This document shows, piece after piece, positions 22,439 to 33,715 of a stretch of DNA of 64,000 nt. The DNA lies in assembly GCA_004380135.1 (NCBI GenBank), contig QXCR01000123.1:24159-88158 (forward strand), given 5' to 3'. Within the stretch, counting starts at the first letter, position 1, and each line of letters opens with the position of its first letter. This DNA comes from Stemphylium vesicarium. Taxonomy: Eukaryota; Ascomycota; Dothideomycetes; Pleosporales; Pleosporaceae. The translations under genes were made by a program, and so were the position numbers. The notes beneath the pieces are model-generated. The model searched no databases and was not told the DNA's origin. It worked only from the letters and a program-made list of their open reading frames with translations.

Positions 22439-23443
22439 ATGGGCTCCTCAGCCGACGACCCTAACAGAGTGCCTGCGGCAACCAGCGGATCAAGATCGAA
22501 ACTCCTATCTACGAATTTCAAGAGCTTTCTTAGTAAACCCGCTCTCAAGCATCCGCAACAGGCGCTTACAGTGCAGCTCTTCAACGCGGAGCAAAAGGCA
22601 AACGGACACTCTACTAGTAGTGATCAGCAACCTACTCTAGCACCTGGACAGCAGCAACAGCAGCAAAAAGCAGACATGTCAGCACAGCAAGCAACAGGCG
22701 ACATCGTGAGCGGTGCGAACTCTGGGTTCCCCAAGACAAGCGATGCACCAGGCGAGCATTTCGAGCCCCGACAGACCGCCACGAGCGAAGACTACGAGCC
22801 CGACCCGAGTAAAAGCATCAAGCTGAGTCCCGAGCGACAAGCCCTTGTCGACGACGTAAGACCACTAACTCTCACCCCGCCCAAGGAAATAAAAATAACA
22901 TCTGTCTTCCAGATAATCGCCCTCTACTCCTGCCAACCCACCGTCTCCCGCGTAAAACGCTACACCTCAGACTGCGTCTACGACGACCAATTCGTCTACG
23001 CAAACGACCGCTACAAAATGGCTGGCCAATGGTTCGCGCTGCCCAAACTCTTCTCCGCCTCCGTCAACGAATCATACCAGATCATCCGCTCCGACGACGA
23101 CATGATCCAGTTTAAAAACAAGCAGTCCTGGACCTTCCGCCTCATACCCAAGACAGCCACGATAACGGGGCTGGTCAGTTTGAGTCTGGATCCGGATAGT
23201 AGGGATACGGAGTTTATGCAGATCAAATACCACAAGGATCAGGCGAATGACAAGGATTATAGTCATGAGGGGTTGGGTTTCAGCTTTAAGAAGTGGCAGG
23301 CGGATAATGTGGTTAAGCATATGGATGCGCCCGAGTTGAAGGAGTTTGAGGCAGATAAGGGGGCGAACAAGGAGCATGTGAGGAAGTATGGGACGGGCGC
23401 TGAAGGGGGGGCTGCGCCGAAGAAGGATTTTACCGCAGCATAG
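22439..23443 (+). CDS. Conserved fungal protein of unknown function, possibly NTF2/SnoaL-like
   Basis: I model exons 22439-22855 and 22913-23443, giving 315 residues. The 57 bases between (GTAAGA donor, CACTAAC branch point, TTCCAG acceptor) are a typical intron that happens to be a multiple of three without a stop, so an unspliced frame of 334 residues also exists. Splicing restores a smooth ALVDDIIALYSCQP sequence. The first ~135 residues are Gln/Ser-rich and disordered. The second part (VKRYTSDCVYDDQFVYANDR, YKMAGQWFALPKLF, TWTFRLIPK-like, MQIKYHKDQANDKDYSHEGL, GFSFKKWQAD) is strongly ordered and resembles a widely conserved fungal family. The alternation of short strands and a DxxYDDQ motif suggests an NTF2-like cone fold, which is inference. 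The function is unknown. Confidence 0.82.
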   Translation: MGSSADDPNRVPAATSGSRSKLLSTNFKSFLSKPALKHPQQALTVQLFNAEQKANGHSTSSDQQPTLAPGQQQQQQKADMSAQQATGDIVSGANSGFPKTSDAPGEHFEPRQTATSEDYEPDPSKSIKLSPERQALVDDVRPLTLTPPKEIKITSVFQIIALYSCQPTVSRVKRYTSDCVYDDQFVYANDRYKMAGQWFALPKLFSASVNESYQIIRSDDDMIQFKNKQSWTFRLIPKTATITGLVSLSLDPDSRDTEFMQIKYHKDQANDKDYSHEGLGFSFKKWQADNVVKHMDAPELKEFEADKGANKEHVRKYGTGAEGGAAPKKDFTAA

Positions 23444-23774
23444 CGGCGGAGAATGTTTAACTACGAGCAGATGAATTTCGTCTTTTGTCAATTGACATGA
23501 AATGAGTATCTAGACTGTTTCTGTGATGAGAAACATCTAAAATCCACGTGATCATTTTACCGCTTCAGGACGGTGCACTGAGCCTTGGTCAAGGACGCTG
23601 GCTCGAGTTTTCGACCCGCTAGTGGTCTTGTTCGATTCGAAGCATATGTTCCATTTCAACCATAATTACATGAATACATTAACATAAACCATTAACCTCA
23701 TGAACGTGCTAAACTCCTTGCTAGCACAAGCATATTCCATGATGAGAAAACCACACTTACACGAACCTCCCCAC
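23444..23774. other. Intergenic between convergent genes, 331 bases
   Basis: It holds the 3' ends of two converging transcripts. Nothing else was recognised. Confidence 0.5.
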
Positions 23775-26700
23775 CTAGTAAGGTGTATCAGCCTTCCTGA
23801 TCGCCTCCCAATCCGTAGCCGTCTGGCCTGCCATGGGCCTGCCATGGGTATGCTGGCCATGGATGGCAGGGTTACCCTCGATGCCTCCGGCTCCAGTGCC
23901 GAAACGCTCAGTGTTCATCGGCAGACCGGTGTGAGGTTCAACTACAGTGGGGTTGTGGTCGAGATCAGTGACAGGATGGGCACCGTAGACACCCTTGCGA
24001 GTCTCCCTGCTGCGAGTTAGATCACATAAGACAAACCAAAAACGGATATTGAAGACTTACCGATCACCGCTGATAGCATCAGGATCGCCGATAGGACCAT
24101 CAGTGCCCATGTGCTGCCGCTTGCCGGGAGCAAGCGGGTCGCTTTCATGGGGCTGTTCCATGGCCTCACGTGCAGGATGTCCTTTCGGTGGGTCCTTGTG
24201 TAAGCGGTGCTTACCCTTCCAGCGGGGCGAGTCTGGCTCATCGCTGTAGTCCTTGGAGTGCCTCGGGCTGTAATCCCTTGATTGGCGAGGTGAAGATTCA
24301 GGACTCGCGGAAGACTTTTCTTTCTTGGACTTGTCGCGGTGCAGGAAGCCCAACAAGCGATGTTTCTTCTTCTCTTCAGTTTCGTTCTCCTTTTCAAAAT
24401 CTTTCTCGTGATGAAGTTGTTCCCTCTCACGCTCAGCGGCAATCTTCTTGAGACGGTCTTCCGCTTCAAGCTCGTTCTGATGTCGGTTGTCAATGTACGC
24501 TGCACCGCCGACTCCTGCGGCTCCAACAGTACCACCTAGGACGGCAGCATTGCGTGCATCATGGTCCTCTTTCACTGGATCCTGAATGTGAGTGTTATGT
24601 GGTGCGATGGTACCTTGGCCGGGGTAGGAAGTATGGGTAGAGGTATCTTGAAGAGGATAAGAACTCTGTGTCGCGTTTGTTGGGTGAACTGGTTCTAGGA
24701 TTGTACCTGCCTGAGTGGGCGGCACGACCTTTTGCTTCTGGCGCAACGGTAGCTGCTGCTGATCATGGGCATGAGGCTCGCGAGTGTAAGCCCCGGCGCC
24801 CAGTGCGGCGACACCAGCCAGACCAGCTCCACCAAGTGCGGCGTTTCTGTTGATGTGATCATTCGGGTCGGTACGATTGACATTGCTCCGGGTAGTGGGG
24901 TTGTTGTAGTCGTATTCAGTCCTGGATGCGACAGGATTGGAAGCTCGAGCACTCGACATGGTAGGATCGTACCTCTGTCCTGGCATTGAAGCACTTGGCT
25001 GCGTCATCTTATGATCACCATATGCGTTTACAGCATCCTGGGCGCCATATCCGGCTCCAAGTGGAGCAACTCGGCGAGGAGGGTCATGTGAGACTGGGGG
25101 TCCAGATACAGCTGAGCCACTGCCATGATCGGACGTGACTTTAGGGTCGAATCTTTGCTCTTGCAACTTCGGCTTCTCGCCCAAAACACGAGGATCAAGA
25201 ATTTTGCTACTGTAAGGGCTAGATTCCTCGTGAAGAAATTGGTTCTCGTCAACATCTCGCGTTTCCCGGTCCTTGGACGCTGTATGAGCTCCTAGGCCTA
25301 AAGCGCCAGCACCAAGGCCACCGGCGATCGCAGCCTCACGTGTGTGGTGATCACCTTCAGCCGACTTTGGTCGAGGCTCTTCGAGCGTGCCAGTGTGCCT
25401 TAACTCGTGGTTTCCAGGATCAACCAAGGGCTCGCTTGAAGCTGCAGTTGTGGTAGCGAGAGGGCTTTGGACTGGCACGTTTCCACCTGTATGGTTGGTC
25501 GTCGGGTCTACCATAGACTCATAGTCCAGGAAATTTTTGGACTCGTCACTTGGTGTGGCAATGAATTCTCCAGGGATATGTCTGTGGCGTGACTCAAGCC
25601 GAGGGTTGATAGGCCGTTCACAACTTCCAACCGGCTCAGTCGTAGGCAGAGCAGTTCCGGTGTTGTCAGTCTCGAGTCCTTTTTCTCGCGTAGATGGGAG
25701 CGAGGTAGCATTAGAAGCGGCGGCCGTGGCTGCAGCCAAAGCTCCCGGGTGATGTTCGGGTTCCTGGTGACCGGGTACGTAGGTACTTGTTTGAGTCTAC
25801 GCTGCTGTCAGTTTCATTGCGCTCAGCACAGTTTTAGATATCTCGGATTGATACCCGCTTAGTATACTTACTGAAGTAGGCGGGACTATGGTTGAAGGTG
25901 CGTCTCTATGTGTAGTCTGGCGAGTCTCAAGACCTTGGGTCTGGACTTCCCTCTCTTCGGGCCGCGACATGGTGTGGGAAGCTCCAATAGCAGTAGCTGT
26001 AGCTGCAGCTCCAGCAAGCGGAGCATCCCCATAGGTAGCCTGGCGAGTCTCAAGGCCTTGGGTCTGGACTTCCCTCTCTTCGGGCCGCGACATGGTGTGA
26101 GAAGCTCCAATGGCAGTGGCTGCCGCTGCGGCTCCAGCAAGCCCTTCTCGTCCGTAGCTGTCATTGACGGGACTGTCGTGCGGTTTCGACACTACACCGC
26201 CAGCGAGAGGAAAAGATCGGTCTGTATCGGCAGTGTAGCTCTCCTGCCGTAGGGTACTCTCATAGGGTTGCTGCTCGCGCGCGTAGACTGGAGCAGCAGC
26301 GGCGGACTGATGGCCGACTGCACGCGTCTCTGTAAATCTGGGTCAGGTCTTGCGCATAAGAGCTATGTATTGCACTCAGGGGATATCTACGTACGTGGTT
26401 GATAGACCTGGTCAATGGGAACTGGCTGAACATCTCTATCTTGAGTCATTCCAACTGCTCCGAGGTTCCCGCCCCCGACTACTTGGTCCTGTGCCAAAGA
26501 TCGCTCAGCAGCATTGTGTGTTGGCATAGCGGCATGTCCTTGGTGGTCACCAAAGCCAATCACTCCGCTCTTGATACTGGCAACACTGGGTTCCTGATTG
26601 TGACCATGAGGGTAGGCATCTGGACGCTGAGCCCCTGCAAGAGGCGCGCTTGTATTTGTGAGGGGTCGCTCAGTAGCAGTGCCAATAGGTCCATCGGTCC

Positions 26701-27174
26701 CAACGTGCTCCGGCCGTCCGATGGCAGTACCAATTGGTACATCTGTGTTGGAATGCTCTGTTCGTCCAGTAGTAGTACCAATGGGTCCATCCGTGCCCAT
26801 ATGCTCTGATCGTCCGAGAGGCTCCTGGCCATGAAGACCTGCTGAGCCACTCGGTTGAGATAGCTCAGTGTACGGAGCGCCGGATGTGGTCTTGATGTCG
26901 TAAACGGGCTGGCCAAGAGGGGCGTTCTTGCCTTCGCCTCGGCCGATCATCTCATCGTAAATGGGATGTTGCTGACTAGAGGTGATATCAGCGACAATGC
27001 GCAGTCAGAAAAATGCATGTGCATACCCGTCAGCAGTGGACTGGTGCGAGTCATGCGCCGCGTCCCCATCTTTCTTGTGTCCGTGACTGCGGGACCGTTA
27101 GCTGTGGTAGGTAGGTAGGTAGGTAGGTGAAGGGTGGGATGCGATACGCACAGGACGTTCTTGATCTTCTCCAT
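23775..27174 (-). CDS. Large low-complexity repeat protein with Gly/Ala-rich hydrophobic segments (unknown function)
   Basis: Six exons on the minus strand (27174-27152, 27086-27027, 26975-26391, 26337-25872, 25796-24061, 24009-23775) give 1034 residues; all five introns are 51-75 bases with good donors and keep frame. The start MEKIKNVLHGHKKDGDAAHD resembles the opening of a group of fungal proteins of unknown function. Features in order: three GTDGPIG-type units (about 75-125), two near-identical 41-residue units (LAGAAA...ASHTMSRPEEREVQTQ), several Gly/Ala zipper-like hydrophobic segments (AAIAGGLGAGALGLGAH, AALGGAGLAGVAALGAGAYT, AAVLGGTVGAAGVGGAAY), a Lys/Glu-rich coiled stretch, an RDYSPRHSKDYSDEPDSP segment, another GTDGPIG and a conserved tail. 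It may associate with membranes through the Gly/Ala segments. No enzyme domain is visible. Confidence 0.8.
25918..26143 (-). repeat. Near-identical 123-base coding tandem repeat (two copies)
   Basis: The unit beginning cgagtctcaa at 25921 recurs at 26044, a period of 123 bases (41 codons). Most positions are identical and several differences are synonymous, so the frame is preserved. This indicates a fairly recent in-frame duplication. Confidence 0.85.
27104..27130 (+). repeat. (GTAG)n microsatellite inside an intron
   Basis: About six GTAG units. The tract lies in intron 1 (27151-27087) of the repeat-protein gene, just upstream of its GCTAACG branch point on the transcribed strand, where it reads as CTAC repeats. 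Confidence 0.85.
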
Positions 27175-28785
27175 TTCGGTGCTTGTACCCTGTGATTGTC
27201 GCTGGGATTGAAGGACGAGCTTGGGAAGCTCTGAGGGATTCAAGGGTCAGATCAAGCGAGGAATTAGATTACTAAAAAAGGCAGTAGTTTGTAGCAGAAA
27301 GCAGGGCACAGCTGGTGAGGTCAAGCCATGATGATGGCGTTTGTTGTAGCTACCCAGCTCGACGCCGATGAGGTCATGACGTCGGGGTAGCTGCAGGAGC
27401 TAGACGGGCGCCTCCCAATGAAAGCAACAGCTACCACGTTCCAGCCGTGGGCAGGTTACGCCTTATGCCCTTTGTAGCTATGCGATGTCTTCGCGTTCCA
27501 GCGCAAGAGGGGCTCTGTATGTGGGCGGGCTTGCAGCCTGCAAAGCAAGTTGTGTGTCATGCGGGGCAGCGTCATCCTGGCAAGCGATCAGTCCACTCCC
27601 GCCGCGAGGCTGTCCGGCGCGACATGGGCAGGCGTGAGCGCATAGAGGGGCAGTCTTACAAGTGTTGCAAGTGTTGCAAGTTTCTACAGTGTCACGTTGG
27701 GTTGCAATGGATGTCTCTTTGTCTGCGACATTCAGATATAGCTGGCATGACTTCACCGATCGGCCTCGGGCGTCACACCCCACACTTGTGCAGGCGGCGG
27801 CCAAATGACCAAGGCAGTCTGGTAATGGCTCCTAGGCCCGATGCAGGCACACTGGCGCTGAATGGGCCTCGAAGCGGGACGTCAGATCTTGACAGGAGTT
27901 TGGCGGAAGGGGATCGATCCACGGTCTAGAGGAGGGTCGCTGCAGGCGCATGCCCTTGAGCGTTGAGGCTGGTGGTATAGGCGTATAGGTGCAATACGCG
28001 CACCCCCTGCCCGCCGCTCACAGCTCAGCGCATCGGCATGCATCCTCTCAACACACCATTCTCCGACTCGCAGCGAATTGGGCGCGAAATTGCGCGAATT
28101 ACGGGCGGTGGCGAACCATGGATTCCACTCCAACGGCAGTTCGTCCCCCCAGCAGCTTAGCGCTCACACTTTTGCAGTCTGGCCCACCTTTGCACTCGGC
28201 CGACGGCAACCCAGTCTGCAGTCGTGCACGCCGTGTCTTGCGCTTTTCGCGCCTGCTTCCGTTCTAGAAAACTTCTACCGCCAGGGCCTGGCATGCATGC
28301 CCCTTCGCTCGTCGGTTCAGAGTCGCAGCGAGCCTTCGTCACTCCCAAGACCACCAGGCCTCCGCGTTAATAGAGTGCACGCCAACAAGCTTTGCCCTCC
28401 TCCGCGTTTTCTTCTAGCCCTGTCCTGTCCTGCCTCGCACCCGCTGCCCATCATATACCGCAGTCCCACCGCTTCCCCAGTTTGCATCGCCTGAGGAGTG
28501 CATCGTCCCACCGCAGTTTCGGATACTCCATCTTTTGCCCAGCATCCGACCAGGGCCAGGATAACTACCAGCGTCTGTGCTCGGCCCACACCTAATCAGC
28601 CTCACTGCTGCCGACATCATACCGGACCATCCTTCCGACTGCCCTCGCACTTCTTCCTCAACAACGCTTTTACACAACAACATTCACAACACTCCCATTT
28701 AATCACCCGCGCTGCTTCAACTAGTCTTCCCATCGTCTACATTCCTGCTCTCTACTCGCCTACTCCACCGCACTCTTCGTCTACA
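27175..28785. other. Divergent intergenic region, 1.6 kb
   Basis: It lies between two genes transcribed away from each other, so it holds both promoters. The part from about 28400 to 28785 is rich in C and T and looks like a long leader of the downstream plus-strand gene. Open frames here overlap on both strands and have no family signature. Confidence 0.5.
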
Positions 28786-29888
28786 ATGCCTGGTCATCTA
28801 CGCACCCGCTTAAAGCGTGTACTCACTGCCGGTTCCCACAAAAATGCAAAGCCAGAAGAGCCCGAGTCCGACTTTTACAAGCCCGGAGAGAAGATGCCAC
28901 CACTAAAGTACCGTCGCGCTGTCGACCCCGAACACAAGAAGAAACTGGAAGCCTTTAGCTTTTCCACCGCGTGGCGTCGACACAGTAACGCGTCTCTATA
29001 CTCGCCCATGGGAAGTAGACTACCCAGCCGCCGAAGCAGTTTTAGGAGACGGAGTCGCAGCCGTAGCATGCACCGGAGTCGAAGGGGCAGTTGCACCTCA
29101 GAGTACGATGCCGAGTCCGAGTGGGTAGACAGCGGCATTGGTGCGAGCATCGCCGGCGACGACAGGCCTGCAAACATCAAAGAGGCCTCAGACGACGAAG
29201 GCGATGTCTTGAATGGTGTGTACATTTGTTCGTGGCTATGACTGACCCCTCACTGACGTGCCCAGTCGGTCTCTCCCGCAATCCAACTGAAGACCCTCGC
29301 GACGCTCGCCGCAAGCAATCACAGGGTGCCCGTAGGACCAGCGATGCCCGACAACCATCACGACCCGCCACTGCATCAGACCGAACCCGCCAGGCCTCGC
29401 AGCCCTTCTCCGCCGAAGAACTGGAAATCGCCCTCCAAAAATCGCACCTCGAGGCCACAAAGGAAGAATCGGATAAGAGTGCAGGAGAAAGTCCGTTTGA
29501 AGACTTTGACGACCCGAGTCCATTCCTGAGACCACGCGGTGGGTCCATCTACGTCCCATACAACGGTCAAGGAACCCCTCCGAAGCTGCCTTTCTGGGGT
29601 ACCGCCTACCCCTCGTGCGACGACGCCCCATCCGCAGGCCATTTCTCGAGGCGGGCATCAGTCTTTCTTTCTCCCGAAGAGTCTTGCACACCAAACTACG
29701 AGCGCAGCGGATCTTATTTCGTTCCCAAGGATGCTCCGGGTCTGACACAAGCACGTCGCACCTCAGTTTTCGTCCCAGCTGACGACGAGTGCGTGTGCGC
29801 GCCTCCTGCTCCCGAAGAGCCAAAACGCAAACTCCAGCCCTGTGCTCCGTGCGACGCTGTGGCTGCCATACTCGCCAGACCCGATTAA
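28786..29888 (+). CDS. Basic Ser-rich protein with repeated R-x-S-[VIY]-[FY]-[VL] motifs (unknown function)
   Basis: Exons 28786-29215 and 29266-29888 encode 350 residues; the 50-base intron (GTGTGT donor, CCCAG acceptor) joins DVLN to VGLSRNPTED. The N-terminus is strongly basic (MPGHLRTRLKRVLTAGSHK) and residues 85-105 form an Arg/Ser cluster (RRSSFRRRSRSRSMHRSRRG). In the C-terminal third a short motif occurs four times: RGGSIYVP (234), RRASVFLS (272), RSGSYFVP (290) and RRTSVFVP (307). Two of these and several other sites (RRSSF, RRGS) fit the basophilic kinase consensus R-R-x-S, so regulation by a PKA-like kinase is plausible. No folded domain is visible; it is probably a disordered regulatory or scaffold protein. 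Confidence 0.75.
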
Positions 29889-32800
29889 TTTTCTCCTTCA
29901 TATTAGCCTTCACTTCATTGTCAAATATTCGACGCATTCGGTTTTTCGTCCATTTGCATTTCCTGGCGTTATTCCCATGTAAGAACCCTCGGATTGGTTC
30001 CATGTCGACATGTCAGGACTCGACATTATTTCTTTTACTTTACATGCATTGGGCTGGGGAGTCTGATAGACTACATTTGCCAATGATTTCGGTATTTCAT
30101 TCTTACAACGGGAATTCTTCCAATTTCTTTGCGTCTCCATGTCCGATCGCTTTGCATGGCACCCATCCTTTTCCATTCCTACTCTGTATATTCTGCCTAC
30201 AAGGCGCATTCAAAATACTCGATAATGAATAATCCACCGAGTTTTTCTATAACTACACAATCGACCGATCGATAATTCTTCACAAGTCACAGGTTCGCTC
30301 TGCAGCAATAGTACGCGTTTGGAGCAAGGAAGCTTCGGCCTTCGGAGCCGCCCACCCACGCATAGAGACATGATCGCACCAGTCAGAAAGCTAGCTGAGC
30401 CTGCGTAGTAATGCAAGGTCACTGAGCCTCACTGACTTGACTGAGCCTCACTCGTCGGGAGGGCGCAGATCTTACACTGTCTCGCACGCACCACCTCCCC
30501 CAATAACCATCAAACACGCACTTGACTGCCCATCGCGTCCCTGTGCACACACGCGTCGCATTGCGTTTTTCCTCACCGCGTCGCTCGGCGGCCGATCATC
30601 ATTCAAAGAAGGAAATAGTACTCAGCGGCGACGACCACGACAAAGACTTGGGACTGACGTACTAGGCGGCCTCTTTGCCAACCTTGTGCTTGCTTCATCG
30701 CATTTGGCATTGCGTGTTTCTGCTGTGCGCTCGGCCCTATTTTCTCCAGTACCTTGCCCTTCTTGCGTGGGGTGCGTCGGTAAGATAGACCGCTAATCCT
30801 ATTTCTACATGGCCAACGTCCTTCTATCCTAGGTAATGTGTGCGTACGCAAAGGCCGCCGCCGCCTCCCACCCATCCCACCCCCATGCCATGCCCCAGGA
30901 TATCGGAAGCCGATGCAAAGAACCCCAACAAAAGCTGCTCCCCCTCCCCCGCGCGCCACGCTCCAGCAAGCACGAACGCAAACGTTGTTTAGTGCCGTAA
31001 TCTCCCAAGACCATTTTAGCATTTTGTTTCTCCTGATCCTAATCTATTCTTGCACCAGTAAGAGGGGAGGGGTGCCCGGCGGATGGTATAGCAGAGCAAA
31101 GAGGGGGCTACTCGCTACTCGGTGACATTGCGTTCTTCTATCGCCGATGCCCCGATTGCTCCCGCGCGGAAGCTGACAAGCAAAAAAACGACACACGGCT
31201 TCAAGTGGTTGGCTAACAGCAAAGTAGGGTGGTTGGGATCAGGGTATTGGCATGACATCTTTGCGGGCTGTTTTGTGCAACCGTAGGTTGGGGGGCTGGT
31301 GCAAGTGCGGAATAGAGGCGGAAGCACGTCGTTCCGGAACAGGACGGCTTACCGTTTGCATTAGTTCCGTTGGCTTTTGTGCTAGCTACTGCTACTGGGT
31401 TTCTTTCTTGCGAATAGTCGGCTTTGCGCACCCGCTCTGTTTGTGCGCGCGTCTGCTTCTCCGTCTGCGTCTGAGATGCATGCATGCTGCTGATGACCGG
31501 GTGGAGTCTCGGCAGACAGGCGGACTAGGCATCCGTCCTACTCCAGAAAAAATGTGTTTACGAGCATGTAACCGTAACTCTGCACGGAAGGTGTCTCGGC
31601 GGAAATCCACACACGACATTTTTTTCTCGCGAGGTGCCTTGACTTGGGGCTTGGCTGTCTTACTTGACATGAACTAGATATTTCCAAGACTTTTTTTTGT
31701 GTTTGTTCGCTGGGCGGAAATCTATTTTTTTACTTAGGGTTCGGACTTGTTGGAGTGCGCTATTGCCTGTGGAGATGAACACTCGATGAAGCAAATATAA
31801 ATACAATTAACGATAGCAGAGCGGAAAGGGGAAGGGGGAGATTAATATTCTCATCACCGATTGTAGTAGTGGGATGTGGGTGTTCGCATGCATGACAAGA
31901 AAAAGAACTCGAAGATCTTCTCTTCTTCTTATGCTGTTGGTTTCGCAACACGTAGAGTGAGTGAAAACTTGTGGGGTCCCTCTACATATATAAGTCGCAC
32001 ATCTGAGCTCTACACGAGTAAAGCGGTATCGGGTATGACGGATCGAACGGTACATCGGCCTTGTTCTCCCTCCTTTTTCACATCAGGACATCGCAGATCG
32101 TTTATATGCAACACATGCACACATACATGCATGCATGAAACATGCAGGCCTACTATAGTATATCCGCATATACGGGTCTCGCTCGGAGCAGCAGCGCTGT
32201 GAATTAGAATAGTAAATGTGTGGGTGTAGTCCCTAGATCACCACACATCATGTGGCCCACCCTACCGATTGAGCGGAATCCGGGGAATGCATTGAAGCCA
32301 AGAAGGCAGGTATGAAGGTATACTGCAACATAGGCGCAAAGAAGCCACCGGCTGAAATGGCGTTTGGTAGCGATCGGGGTCAATTTGCCTGACTGCTAAG
32401 ACTTGGGTCCGGAGGGGGAGAACCGCGGGGTCGCTGTCGGCACAATGGTGCGCGATGGGGGTATGATGTCATAACCCAAGTCTACGACAACACAATCGAA
32501 CGCGAGTGTGCAGAGAGCTCGTGATGCGCGTTAGTTGCTTTTGTGCTATGAAGCTGCGGTTGTGGTGTGTATAAGTAGACTGTTGTGCATTGTACGATTG
32601 CATCGCGAGACCTTCCTACCTGGGGGGAGAAAGGGTGGTGTGGTACCAGGCTTGCTTGTCGCTTAGCCTTCCGGTATGGTGTGGTCAAATAGCCTCATCT
32701 TTCGTCGCAACTTTCGTTACATTCTGATTCCAAACAACATTCCGGAGTTTGGATAAACTCTTCAAGTGACAATCATGCAAGGTGTGCTGCATCTGTACTC

Positions 32801-33484
32801 TTATTGCTATATCTTTACGACATATCAGATGAGAGGCTTTCTTCGCCCACAGGGGCGGTTGGTTTATTCGCCTATTTCCTAGAGTCCGTGACGTATACTG
32901 TCAACTGTTTGAAGGGTAGACTAGAGGTCCTAAAGCTACTATGGATATGCTGTACGCCGCGCGTATTACGACGATTGTAGAGGCTAGTTGGCTATATGGT
33001 GATCGTCATACCTAGAGGCAGCAGCGAGCGGTGAAGTAGAACCGAACCGGAACCGTTGTACGAGATCGAGTGAGATGACGAATTGTGTCCAATCCTCGCT
33101 CATTGCGATCAGCGTTTACGGTGGGAAATATAGCTCCTCGAAATCATGATATCCGAAAACATGGAGGTAACTGAGAGGTAAGACCACGGGCGAGAAAAAT
33201 AGCTGAGTCATTGACTAGCCTCAAGATAATAGACGTGAAGACGTGTTTGAGATTATTATCATTAGATTCGAGAAGCAACTGGCTTCTTCTCCTTGCTCTC
33301 CCTCAAAGCTCTTTCTGATATGTATTGGCGCCTTTGAAAGGCTTTTGGGCTTTCTCTAGCATGACAATGCGTCCATGACAATTCGAAGTTCTTTAAAACA
33401 CAACTATCATCAGCGCACATCCACCTCCAAATCTCCCACGTCATCGAAAACTTACCCATTCCTTTCTTCATCTTCCGCTGCACC
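29889..33484. other. Gene-poor region, 3.6 kb
   Basis: No gene was recognised on either strand. Several frames of 90-140 codons overlap each other and lack family signals. Short simple-sequence stretches occur, for example alternating ATGCA-type sequence near 32105-32145. Together with 33716-36446 it forms an island around the two small secreted protein genes. Confidence 0.5.
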
Positions 33485-33715
33485 CTAGCATTCCCAGACA
33501 TAGGTGCACTTGGTACCCTCGGGTGAGCACCAAGTCCTACCCGCATTCCCCGTTCCGGCATATTTTCCTGCTCGTCCCTTACAGGACGTAGCAGGGTCCA
33601 CGTATTGATGGTCGATTTCGCAGACCTCGCTACGGCAGGTGCCTGAGTTGTTCCATACCTCAGCCGCCGCGGTAGTGATGGGGATGAGGAAAACGAGGAG
33701 AGTGGAAAGCTGCAT
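33485..33715 (-). CDS. Small secreted cysteine-rich protein A (effector-like)
   Basis: A single-exon frame of 76 residues. The start MQLSTLLVFLIPITTAAA is a signal peptide with likely cleavage near residue 18. The mature ~58 residues hold six cysteines at 27, 32, 45, 63, 70 and 76, the last being the final residue, so three disulfides are likely. An N-glycosylation sequon (N22-N-S) lies just before the first Cys. The core reads GRAGKYAGTGNAG and the end CTYVWEC. A second gene at 35287-35514 encodes the same Cys spacing. A TATA box lies about 140 bases upstream. Small size, secretion and a Cys-rich core fit a fungal effector or an antimicrobial-type protein; which one is not decidable from sequence, and I do not recognise the family. 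Confidence 0.8.
   Translation of the reverse strand: MQLSTLLVFLIPITTAAAEVWNNSGTCRSEVCEIDHQYVDPATSCKGRAGKYAGTGNAGRTWCSPEGTKCTYVWEC

Noticed and set aside
29236..30003. A 255-codon minus-strand frame
   Set aside because: It is antisense to the Ser-rich protein gene, which has a clean intron and repeated motifs. The minus frame is Arg-rich and featureless.
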